From Haloarchaeobius sp. FL176 (GTDB lineage Archaea > Halobacteriota > Halobacteria > Halobacteriales > Natrialbaceae), in the NCBI RefSeq assembly GCF_024609245.1, contig NZ_JANJYH010000003.1:389166-453165 (forward strand): a stretch of DNA of 64,000 nt, written 5' to 3'. Shown here in pieces: positions 34,700 through 41,946 of the stretch; the first letter of the stretch is position 1, and each line of letters begins with the position of its first letter. Below the pieces are notes generated by a model that was not told where the DNA came from, made no database searches, and worked only from the letters and a program-made list of their open reading frames with translations. The translations under genes were made by a program, and so were the position numbers.

Positions 34700-35122
34700 G
34701 TGAACGCGTCGGAGATAACCGCGAACCTCGAGTACCGGGGGGAGCTTCGCGACGGCGGCTGGGTCGGCGTCACGCCCGACAGGCTCGCCGTCGTCCATCG
34801 GAACGAGGACCCGATCTACGTCGAGTTCGACCAGATCGAGACCATCCGGGTCGAGCCGCTCGACTGGTTCCTCGTCATCATGAGCCTCGCGCTCGTCGGC
34901 TTCGGCCTCTTCTCTATCCCGCGGAACCTGCTGGCCGGGGTCGGCTTCTGCGTCGCCGGCGGCCTCAGCCTCTACATCACGTACGGCCGGCGCGACCGGG
35001 TCCGCGTCACCGCCGAGGGCGAGACTGCCGACCTGACCATCTACCCGGAGGACGTCGAGGCGCTCAAGGCTGCGCTCGACCCCTACGTCGAGGGGTCGGC
35101 GGGCTGGAACCGGACGAACTGA
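34700..35122 (+). CDS. Small two-helix membrane protein of unknown function
   Basis: 140 residues from a GTG at 34700, the only start before the first helix. A soluble N-terminal beta domain resembling a PH-like module ('RDGGWVGVTPDRLAVVHRNE'), then two adjacent membrane helices ('WFLVIMSLALVGFGLFSI', 'GVGFCVAGGLSLYITYG'), then a beta-rich end. The pattern recalls the DUF3592/bPH-like membrane proteins of haloarchaea. No function assigned. It starts 55 bases before MoeA's promoter region ends, but is not overlapping MoeA. Confidence 0.6.
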   Translation: MNASEITANLEYRGELRDGGWVGVTPDRLAVVHRNEDPIYVEFDQIETIRVEPLDWFLVIMSLALVGFGLFSIPRNLLAGVGFCVAGGLSLYITYGRRDRVRVTAEGETADLTIYPEDVEALKAALDPYVEGSAGWNRTN

Positions 35123-35176
35123 GCCGGCCGCCGTTTCGTGCCAACGGTTAACACGAGCGGCGGCGAACGCGCCGAT

Positions 35177-36403
35177 ATGACCGCCGACCTCCCGTCACGC
35201 GACCGCGCAGCCGAGCACCTGCTCTCGCTCCACGCCAACGCACTGGCGACCCGCGACACCGAGACCGTCACCGCCGACGCCGTCGCGGACCGGAGCCTCG
35301 TCGACGCCGTCGTGGCACCCGAAGCCGTCCCGCCACACGACTACGCGACGATGGACGGCTTCGCGTTCGACGCCGCCGACGACTATCCCCTCACCCTCGT
35401 CGGGAACGAGGTGACGCCCGACGACGACCCGCCCGAACTCGGGCCGGGTGAGGCCGTCCGCATCGCGACCGGCGCGCCGCTGCCCGAGCGCGCGACCGCC
35501 GTCGTCAAGCGCGAGGACGCGACGGTTGCCGACGGCGAACTCACCTGCCCAGCGCTCGCGCCCGGCACGCACGTCTACGAGCGCGGGAGCACCGTCCGTG
35601 CCGGCGAGACGGTGTTCGAAGCCGGGGAGCGCCTCTCCCCGAAGGACGCCGTGCTGCTCGACGACCTCGGTGTCGGGTCCGTGCGGGTTCACGACCGCGC
35701 GAGCGCCGGCGTCGTCGCCACCGGCACCGAGATACACGAGGGCACCCAGCCCGACCGCGACTCGAACATGCTGCTCGGCCTGGCGCGCTCGTGGGGCCAC
35801 GACGCCGTCCACGCCGGCACCGCACCCGACGACCCCGACGCGGTGCGGGCCCTTCTGGCGGACGCCGCCGAGAGCCACGACGTCGTCGTCTCGACCGGTG
35901 GGACGAGCGTCGGCCACGGCGACCACGTCGTCGACGCGCTGGCCGACCTCGGCGAGCTCGTCGTCCACGGCGTCGAGCTCCGGCCCGGTAAGCCCGTGAC
36001 CGTCGCCCAGCTCCCCGAGCAGGACGCCGTGGCGGTCGCGCTGCCCGGCAAGCCCGTCGCCGCCCACACGGCCGCCTGTCTCGTCGCGCGGCCGCTGTTC
36101 ACCGGCTCGGCGTCGCTCCCGACGCTGACGGCGGCTTCGACCGTCGCCCTCGACACCCCCGAGACGGACGCCATCGCCGGCGAGGCCGTCGAGTACGCCG
36201 TCCCCGTCACGCTCGCCGATGGTCGGGCGACCCCGCTCGGGCACCCCGACTCCGGACTCGACATCTACGACCGGACGTTCGACCCGAGCGTGCTGGCCTC
36301 CTCCACGCGCGCGACCCGGGCCGACGGCCTCGTGCTCACGCAGGACGGGTTCGCGGCGGGCGAGACGGTCGCCGTGGTGCCGTACGAGGCACTGGAGTCC
36401 TGA
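35177..36403 (+). CDS. moeA: Molybdopterin molybdotransferase MoeA
   Basis: 408 residues, the standard MoeA length. N-terminal 'AVVAPEAVPPHDYATMDGFAF' and 'GEAVRIATGAPLP' are the MoeA domain 1/2 landmarks; the MoaB/MPT-binding domain shows 'GTEIHEG', 'STGGTSVGHGDHVVDAL' and 'PGKPVTVAQL...ALPGKPVAA'; domain 4 closes the protein. It inserts molybdenum into adenylylated molybdopterin in the cytoplasm, feeding the molybdenum hydroxylase encoded 10 kb earlier and any other molybdoenzymes. I chose the ATG at 35177 because the 13-residue upstream extension is not MoeA-like. Confidence 0.93.
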   Translation: MTADLPSRDRAAEHLLSLHANALATRDTETVTADAVADRSLVDAVVAPEAVPPHDYATMDGFAFDAADDYPLTLVGNEVTPDDDPPELGPGEAVRIATGAPLPERATAVVKREDATVADGELTCPALAPGTHVYERGSTVRAGETVFEAGERLSPKDAVLLDDLGVGSVRVHDRASAGVVATGTEIHEGTQPDRDSNMLLGLARSWGHDAVHAGTAPDDPDAVRALLADAAESHDVVVSTGGTSVGHGDHVVDALADLGELVVHGVELRPGKPVTVAQLPEQDAVAVALPGKPVAAHTAACLVARPLFTGSASLPTLTAASTVALDTPETDAIAGEAVEYAVPVTLADGRATPLGHPDSGLDIYDRTFDPSVLASSTRATRADGLVLTQDGFAAGETVAVVPYEALES

Positions 36404-36432
36404 CGGGAGGGTGGCCGCCGGGGACGCCGACA

Positions 36433-36600
36433 CTACCGCGGCGCCGACGACGGCGGCCGGCACGAGGCGAGTGCGACCGTCGCCTCCGCGACCAGCCACG
36501 TCAGACTCCCGCCGGAGCGCTGGACGTGCGTGTCCGTCAGCTCGTGCTCGGAAGCCGCGAGCTCCTCCGGCGTGAAGAAGCGGGCGTCGGGATGCCGGGA
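36433..36600 (-). pseudogene. Possible C-terminal remnant of a SAM-dependent methyltransferase
   Basis: On the minus strand one frame reads 'HPDARFFTPEELAASEHE', then 'LTDTHVQRSGGSLTWLVAEA', then runs to TAG at 36433-36435. The 'ARFFTPEEL...GGSLTWLVAEA' form is typical of the C-termini of methyltransferase-11-type proteins. No start codon or SAM-binding body exists; the frame continues antisense to the CoA-transferase. Best read as a decayed fragment in the 234-base gap after moeA; chance is possible. Confidence 0.4.
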
Positions 36601-36637
36601 CGAACCTTTTTGCGCCAGGGGCACGCGGATTGGTAGC

Positions 36638-37843
36638 ATGCAACTCGACGGGCAAATACTCGACGGCATCACCGTGGTCGACCTGACGACGTTCGTCACG
36701 GGTGGGTTCGCGTCGCTGATGCTCGCCAACCAGGGCGCGGAGGTCATCAAGGTCGAACGCCCCGACGTCGGCGACGACAACCGGCACTCTGGCCCGCCGT
36801 TTGTCGACGGCGAGTCGCCGTACTTCTGGACCATCAACTACGACAAGCGCAGCGTCGAGTTGAACCTCAAGCACGAGGCGGGACTCGCCGCGCTGTACGA
36901 CATCGTCGCCGAGGCGGACGTGTTCGTCCAGAACTACCGGCCCGGGACCGCCGAGAAGCTGCACGTCGACGATGACTCCATCCGCGAGGTGAACGAGGAC
37001 GTTGTGTACTGCGCCATCTCGGCGTTCGGCCAGACGGGGCCGTGGCGCCAGCGCCCGGGCTACGACCTGCTCGTGCAGGGGATGGGTGGCATCATGAGCG
37101 TCACCGGCGAGCCCGACGGCCGGCCCGTGAAGGTGGGCCTGCCGCAGACGGACCTCATCACCGCGATGTGGGCCGCATTCGGGATCGTCACTGCGCTGTA
37201 CCGGCGCGAGGTGACCGGGGAAGGTGAGTACATCGACCTCGCGATGCTCGACGCGACGCTGCCCTGGCTCACGAAGCAGGCCGGGAAGGTGTTCGCGGAC
37301 GAGCAGCCGGAGCGCATGGGCACGAAGGACCCGGTGCTCGCGCCGTACCAGACGTTCGAGACGGCCGACGGCTACCTCAACGTCGCCTGCCTGAACCAGA
37401 AGCTCTGGCGGGGGCTCTGTGAGGCCATCGGGCGACCCGAACTGGCCGACGACGACCGGTTCGAGACGAACGCGGACCGCGTCGAGCACATGGACGAGCT
37501 GGAGGCCGAACTCGCGCCCTCGTTCGCCGAGCGGACGACCGACGAGTGGATGGACCTGCTGGTCGAGGGCGCCGGCATCCCCGCCGGACCCGTGAACGAG
37601 CCCGAGGACGCGCTGTACAACGAACAGACCGAGGCCCGCGGGGTGATGACGGAGCTCTCTGACGGCGAGCGCACGGTGCCGGTCATCGAGCACCCACTGA
37701 ACTTCGGGCGGTCCGAGAGCGGCTTCGACCAGTTGCCGCCGAAACTCGGCGAGCACACCCGCGAGGTGCTCCGCGAGGTGGGCTACGACGAGGAACGGCT
37801 GAACGAACTCGCCGCCGTGGGCGCGTTCGGCGACGGCGAGTGA
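36638..37843 (+). CDS. CaiB/BaiF family (class III) CoA-transferase
   Basis: 401 residues from the ATG at 36638. N-terminal 'LDGITVVDLTTFVTGGFASL...LGAEVIKVE'-type opening (here NQGAEVIKVERPDVGDD), the 'PYFWTINYDKRSVELNLK' block, and the catalytic Asp (about 143) in 'RPGYDLLVQGMGG'. C-terminal 'GIPAGPVNEPEDAL' is the usual closing motif. Such enzymes move CoA between carboxylic acids such as carnitine, oxalate/formate or succinate/hydroxy acids. Substrate unknown and no dedicated partner adjacent. Cytoplasmic. Confidence 0.93.
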   Translation: MQLDGQILDGITVVDLTTFVTGGFASLMLANQGAEVIKVERPDVGDDNRHSGPPFVDGESPYFWTINYDKRSVELNLKHEAGLAALYDIVAEADVFVQNYRPGTAEKLHVDDDSIREVNEDVVYCAISAFGQTGPWRQRPGYDLLVQGMGGIMSVTGEPDGRPVKVGLPQTDLITAMWAAFGIVTALYRREVTGEGEYIDLAMLDATLPWLTKQAGKVFADEQPERMGTKDPVLAPYQTFETADGYLNVACLNQKLWRGLCEAIGRPELADDDRFETNADRVEHMDELEAELAPSFAERTTDEWMDLLVEGAGIPAGPVNEPEDALYNEQTEARGVMTELSDGERTVPVIEHPLNFGRSESGFDQLPPKLGEHTREVLREVGYDEERLNELAAVGAFGDGE

Positions 37844-37909
37844 GCCTCGACAGCCTCACACTCTCGTTATCAGTATTAAAAATCAGCACTATTGACATCA
37901 GTGTGAAAA

Positions 37910-37917
37910 CATATTAG
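37910..37917 (+). promoter_or_regulatory. TATA-like box of the AIM24 gene in an AT-rich gap
   Basis: CATATTAG lies 26-33 bases before the ATG at 37943. The preceding 50 bases are unusually AT-rich for this window and contain three ATCAG words (37869, 37882, 37897) that might be a regulator site. Confidence 0.5.
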
Positions 37918-37942
37918 TCGGCCGCCACTCGACTACACTCGT

Positions 37943-38653
37943 ATGGAGTTCGACATCCGGAAGCGACCGAGCAACGCGATACTGCAGGTCACGATGGACC
38001 GGGGGGAGTCGATTACGGCGAAGACCGGCGCGATGGTGAGCCGGAGCGAGACGATGGACACCGAGGCCAACGTCGGTGGAGACGGCGGGCTCGGCGGCAT
38101 GGTCAAGAGTGCCGTCAGCAGCAGCAAGGACCTCGTCACGAGCGAATTCACGGCACGGGAGTCCGGCGCGAACGTCGTGCTCGCACCCGACCACCCCGGC
38201 GACGTCGTCGCGTTCGACCTCGGCGAGACGGGTCGCATCAAGTCCCAGTCCGGTTCGACGCTCGCCTGGGGGACGAACGTGAACAAGTCATCGGCGATGA
38301 ACGAGACGGGGAACCTGTTCTCCTCGGGCCAGCTGAAGGTGCTCGCGCTCGACGGCACCGGCATGGCGTTCCTCTCGGCGTACGGCTCCGTGTACGAGGC
38401 CGACGTGTCGCCGGGTGAGCCCACCGTCGTCGACGAGGACCACCTCGTCGCCTGGACGGACGGGCTGAACCTGGACCGGCAGAGGGACGGCGGCGTCAAG
38501 TCCGCCATGCTCGGCGGCGAGGGTTACGTCTCGAAGTTCTCCGGCGACGGCCGCGTCTGGCTCCAGACGCGCGACCCCATCGTCTTCCAGAACATGGGCG
38601 ATGGCGACGAGGAGAACGGCGACGACAGCCCCAGCGTCTCCGACTTCATCTGA
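37943..38653 (+). CDS. AIM24 family protein (TIGR00266)
   Basis: 236 residues. Beta-rich throughout, with the family's 'MDRGESITAKTGAMVSRSE', 'LAPDHPGDVVAFDLGE', 'VDEDHLVAWTDGLNLD' and 'GRVWLQTRDP' blocks. The fold is a trimeric tryptophan-RNA-binding-attenuator-like barrel; the cellular role of prokaryotic members is unknown. A flexible Gly-rich/Ser segment (about 46-75) and a short acidic tail are visible. It is monocistronic with its own AT-rich promoter. Confidence 0.88.
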   Translation: MEFDIRKRPSNAILQVTMDRGESITAKTGAMVSRSETMDTEANVGGDGGLGGMVKSAVSSSKDLVTSEFTARESGANVVLAPDHPGDVVAFDLGETGRIKSQSGSTLAWGTNVNKSSAMNETGNLFSSGQLKVLALDGTGMAFLSAYGSVYEADVSPGEPTVVDEDHLVAWTDGLNLDRQRDGGVKSAMLGGEGYVSKFSGDGRVWLQTRDPIVFQNMGDGDEENGDDSPSVSDFI

Positions 38654-38711
38654 GGCGACGGCCACGAACCGGCGCGTTTCTCTCTGCCACCGACGGACCA
38701 CCAGCGCCGCC

Positions 38712-39398
38712 TCAACCGTCGAGCAGGTCGTCGAGCAGCGACCGCACGAGGTCGAACTCCGCCTCGCTGATGCCGTGTTCCAGCCCCTCGTAGATGCGCT
38801 CGGTCACGTCGCCGTCGAGTGCGCGGAACAGGTCGGCTGTCTCCCGGACCCGCTCGACTGGTACGTACTCGTCCGCGTCGCCCGAGCCGACGAACACGGG
38901 CGTCCCGCCGAGCGAGCCGGCAACGTCGGGTGACGACCGATCCGGCGGACCGACGACCCCGCCCGAGAGCACGACCACACCCCCGAGCGGTCGCGGCCGG
39001 CGGCGGAGGCACTCCGTGACGACGGCCGCACCCTGCGAGAAGCCGAACAGGACGGTCCGTTCCGGTGGAATCCCGGTGTCAGCGACCGTATCGAGCGCCC
39101 GCTCGACCGCATCGACCGCCGAGGAGAGGTGCGGTTCGTTGCGCTCGACCGGCGCGGCGGCGGCGTACGGGAACCAGCGGCTCCGGGACGCCTGCGGCGC
39201 GAAGAACGCGACCCCGTGGCGGTAGAACGACTCGGCGAGGTTGACGACGCCGTCGGCGGTCGCCCCGCGCCCGTGGACGAGCACCACCGCGACCTCGGCC
39301 GCCATGCTCGGTGCGCCGGCGGTGACGACCGGCTGCTCTGCGTGCGGGTCCGGGCCCTCGTCGCCGGCTGCGGCCGCGTCGGGGTCGTCGCCCGCCAT
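38712..39398 (-). CDS. MhqD-like alpha/beta hydrolase (phospholipase/carboxylesterase family)
   Basis: 228 residues. 'VAVVLVHGRGATADGVV' supplies the oxyanion loop, 'TVLFGFSQGAAVVTECL' the Ser nucleophile elbow, 'GDADEYVPVERV' the acid, and 'YEGLEHGISEAE' the His. It begins three bases after the stop of the dioxygenase gene, forming a two-gene operon. In Bacillus the MhqO dioxygenase and MhqD hydrolase are encoded together and respond to hydroquinone and catechol stress, and I infer an analogous role. The true start could be the internal Met at MAAEVAVVL, which would drop a disordered N-terminus. Confidence 0.83.
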   Translation of the reverse strand: MAGDDPDAAAAGDEGPDPHAEQPVVTAGAPSMAAEVAVVLVHGRGATADGVVNLAESFYRHGVAFFAPQASRSRWFPYAAAAPVERNEPHLSSAVDAVERALDTVADTGIPPERTVLFGFSQGAAVVTECLRRRPRPLGGVVVLSGGVVGPPDRSSPDVAGSLGGTPVFVGSGDADEYVPVERVRETADLFRALDGDVTERIYEGLEHGISEAEFDLVRSLLDDLLDG

Positions 39399-39401
39399 CG
39401 C

Positions 39402-40391
39402 TCAGTCCAGCCCCGGCACGGAGAGCGGCGGTAGCTGGGACTCGATGAGCTCGCGGTCCTCCGCGAACCAGTCCGGCAGGACCAGCGACTCGCCGAGCGT
39501 CTCGACGGCCTCGTCGCTGGCCAGTCCCGGCGTCTCGGTCGCCAGCTCGAACAGGATGCCGCCGGGGTCGCGGACGTACAGCGAGTGGAAGTAGTTGCGG
39601 TCCCGCACCCGCGAGACGTCGAAGTCGCGCTCGCGGAACAGCGAGTGCCAGTCGTACAGCTCGTCGACGCTCTCGACGCGGACCGCGACGTGCTGGATGG
39701 TGCCGATTCCCTCGCGGCCGTACGGTGCGGCGCGGTCGAGCACGTCGACGACGGTGGCGTGATCGCCGCCGGCGCGATAGCGGACGCGGGTGCCCTCGGA
39801 GTCCGCCTCGCCGCCGCGCTCGTCGGACTCCACCCCGGCCGGCTCCTCGCCGACCAGCTCGAAGCCCAGCGTGTCGAGCATCCCGGCGGTCGCGTACGGG
39901 TTCGCCGACAGCGCGGTGACCCCGTGGATGCCCCGGATGGCGTGCTCCTCGGGGACTGAGCCGTCGGTCCAGGGCTCGACCGGGCTCTCCGCGGCGACGA
40001 GTTCGACGCTGGTGTCGGCCGGGCCGGTGAAGCCGAGCAGGCGCTCGTCGAAGCGGTCGACCGGCCCAGTGAACTCGACGTCGTGGTCGTCGAGGCGGTC
40101 AGCCCAGTAGCCGAGCGACCCGGGCGGCACGGCGAAGCCCACCGACTCCCACTGGGGCTTGCCCAGGCGTGCGGGCGCGTCGTTCGGGTACGGGAAGCAG
40201 GTGAGGACGGTGCCCGGGTCGGCGGTCCCGTTGCCGTAGTAGAGGTGGTAGGCAAGCATGTTCTCGTAGTTCACGGTCCGCTTGACGAATCGCAGGCTGA
40301 GCACCCCGACGTTGAACTCGACGTTCGACTGGGCCCCGCCGACGATGGTGGTCACGTGGTGGATACCGGGCGAGTCTGTGAGCGTCGCCAT
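39402..40391 (-). CDS. VOC-fold ring-cleaving dioxygenase (MhqO/PcpA/LinE type)
   Basis: 329 residues from the ATG at 40391. Two vicinal-oxygen-chelate halves: 'GIHHVTTIVGGAQSN' opens the first (His11/12) and 'AIRGIHGVTALSA' the second. Likely Fe(II) ligands are His12, His234 (in IQHVAVRV) and Glu282 (in GILFELATE). These enzymes open hydroquinone-type rings. Coupled to the downstream hydrolase by a three-base gap. An acidic insert ('EPAGVESDERGGEADSEG') is a halophilic addition. Physiological substrate not determined. Confidence 0.88.
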   Translation of the reverse strand: MATLTDSPGIHHVTTIVGGAQSNVEFNVGVLSLRFVKRTVNYENMLAYHLYYGNGTADPGTVLTCFPYPNDAPARLGKPQWESVGFAVPPGSLGYWADRLDDHDVEFTGPVDRFDERLLGFTGPADTSVELVAAESPVEPWTDGSVPEEHAIRGIHGVTALSANPYATAGMLDTLGFELVGEEPAGVESDERGGEADSEGTRVRYRAGGDHATVVDVLDRAAPYGREGIGTIQHVAVRVESVDELYDWHSLFRERDFDVSRVRDRNYFHSLYVRDPGGILFELATETPGLASDEAVETLGESLVLPDWFAEDRELIESQLPPLSVPGLD

Positions 40392-40495
40392 TGGTCGTGG
40401 TTCGCGGGCCGACCGGTTGTACCTGCCGCCGCTTCGGGACACCGTGACGGGGTCCCGGGACAGCTTTGGGGCCGCCGCCGAAACCGACGGCCACC

Positions 40496-41083
40496 ATGGA
40501 ATCGACCCTCCGCGAGTACTGCGAGTTCGGCCCCGAACGCGTCTACCTGCTGCTCGCGCTGGCGCGGTCGAAGGAGAACGACGTGCTCGACGGGCCCTCG
40601 GCGATCCGTACGGTGGTGCAGGACGCGGACGAGCTCGAACCCGCCGTCGCGGAGCTGGACCACGCCGTCTCGCGGTTCGACGCGACGTACCGGCTCTACC
40701 TGACCGCCAACGCACGCAACACCCAGCAGGCGCTGTTCGCGCTCCGCCGGTCGATGGACGACTGGCTGGAGGCGCGACTCAACGGCTCCACGGACGTACT
40801 GCGGAAGTTCGGGCGGGTCGACAGCGAGTTCAAGTCCACGCTGCAGTCCGACGGCTGCCGCGACGAGGCGAACTTCGTCTTCGACCTGGACGACGCGACG
40901 GTAGCCGACGCCGACGCGCTCGCGGCAACGCTCCGCGACCGGACGACGGTCCACCTGCGCCGGGAGACGCCGAACGGCTTCCACCTCGTCACCGCGCCGT
41001 TCGACTACACCCGGCTTTCGACCGACGTCGAGTACGAACTGAAGACCGACGGGCTGGTGTTCGTCAGCTACCTCGACGACTGA
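40496..41083 (+). CDS. Uncharacterised protein with primase-like (AEP-type) motif pattern
   Basis: 195 residues from the ATG at 40496; no family recognised. The N-terminal 100 residues are helical ('RVYLLLALARSKEND', 'LRRSMDDWLEARLNG'). The C-terminal 70 residues are beta-rich with 'NFVFDLDDAT' (127-133 hydrophobic-Asp-x-Asp-Asp) and 'RETPNGFHLVTAPFD' (His162). An acidic DxD strand followed by a [ST]-x-NG-x-H strand resembles the catalytic motifs of archaeo-eukaryotic primase-type folds, but this is pattern resemblance only. Divergent from the dioxygenase operon; no replication genes nearby. Confidence 0.65.
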   Translation: MESTLREYCEFGPERVYLLLALARSKENDVLDGPSAIRTVVQDADELEPAVAELDHAVSRFDATYRLYLTANARNTQQALFALRRSMDDWLEARLNGSTDVLRKFGRVDSEFKSTLQSDGCRDEANFVFDLDDATVADADALAATLRDRTTVHLRRETPNGFHLVTAPFDYTRLSTDVEYELKTDGLVFVSYLDD

Positions 41084-41259
41084 GCCCCAGTCAGCCGGCG
41101 CCTCGTCGACCAGCCGGACGAACCGGTTCACGCACAGGATGCCCCCGAAGATGAACGACGAGATGTCGAGCACCGCGCCGAGGCTCGGCAGGATGGGGAA
41201 GACGGCGTCTCCGTGGACTGGGTGGGAGAACTGTCCGTCGGTCCCGGGCGGGGGCTCCG
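41084..41259 (-). other. Coding-like minus-strand fragment between two genes
   Basis: On the minus strand a frame reads 'GQFSHPVHGDAVFPILPSLG' and then 'AVLDISSFIFGGILCVNRFV', which looks like real protein (a membrane helix ending in a basic edge) and uses normal codons, but it has no start or natural stop and runs on into antisense of the neighbouring gene. It directly follows the stop of the small membrane protein at 41260. Probably a remnant of a membrane protein, or a frame-shifted tail of that gene. Confidence 0.25.
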
Positions 41260-41478
41260 CTACGCCTCCCGCTCCCGCACGCCCGCCAGCGAGCCGAAGA
41301 AGCCGTAGTAGGCGACGACACCGCCGGCCAGTGCGAGGTGGTACGCCCACTGCGGGCTACCGAGTCCCCGGAACAGCGCGGTCACGACGGCGACCCAGAC
41401 GACCGCGAACGCGAGGTCGAGTGCCATCCCGGACCGGTGTTCGCGCACGTGATCGACGAGGGTGGCGGTGTCGACCAT
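41260..41478 (-). CDS. Small two-helix membrane protein
   Basis: 72 residues. A short soluble start ('MVDTATLVDHVREHRSG') then two membrane helices ('LDLAFAVVWVAVVTALF', 'YHLALAGGVVAYYGFFGSLA') and a basic-acidic end. I do not recognise a named family. It follows the universal stress protein gene with a one-base gap and is probably the last gene of the symporter/UspA operon. Coding-like text continues past its stop in another frame. Confidence 0.6.
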   Translation of the reverse strand: MVDTATLVDHVREHRSGMALDLAFAVVWVAVVTALFRGLGSPQWAYHLALAGGVVAYYGFFGSLAGVREREA

Positions 41479-41479
41479 C

Positions 41480-41944
41480 TCAGTCGCCCTCCCCGTTCTC
41501 GTCGACGACCATGACGGGCCGGTGCGTCGAGCGCAGCACGTTCTCGGTCACGCTGCCGAGCAGCACCCGCCGGACGCCCGAGCGCCCGTGGCTGCCCATC
41601 ACGACGAGGTCGACGTCCCGGTCCTCGGCGAAGTCCGCGATGACCTTGTGGGGCTGGCCCGCCCGGAAGTGCGCGGTCACGTCGACGCCGCGCTCGCGGC
41701 CGGCCTCGACGACGTGGTCGGTCGCCTCGCGGGCCTTCGCTTCGAGTTCGTCCATCTCGCCGAAGCGGCCCGACCGGACGCGGTCGACCTGTTCGGTGCC
41801 GAGGCTCAGTTCGAGCGCGTCGGTGTCGACGACGTACAGCGTGTCGACCGCGGAGTCGAACTGCTCGGCGATGGCGAGTGCACGTTCGACGGCGAGTTCG
41901 GCCGTCTCGCTACCGTCCGTGGGGATGAGGATTCTGTCGTACAT
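41480..41944 (-). CDS. UspA-type universal stress protein
   Basis: 154 residues. 'MYDRILIPTDGSETAELAVE' opens the fold and the ATP-binding G-2x-G-9x-G-S motif is intact: MGSHGRSGVRRVLLGSVTE. Haloarchaea carry many such proteins, often next to transporters where they may bind adenine nucleotide and modulate transport. Here it lies two bases after the symporter gene in the same operon, which supports that inference. Confidence 0.93.
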   Translation of the reverse strand: MYDRILIPTDGSETAELAVERALAIAEQFDSAVDTLYVVDTDALELSLGTEQVDRVRSGRFGEMDELEAKAREATDHVVEAGRERGVDVTAHFRAGQPHKVIADFAEDRDVDLVVMGSHGRSGVRRVLLGSVTENVLRSTHRPVMVVDENGEGD

Positions 41945-41946
41945 GG

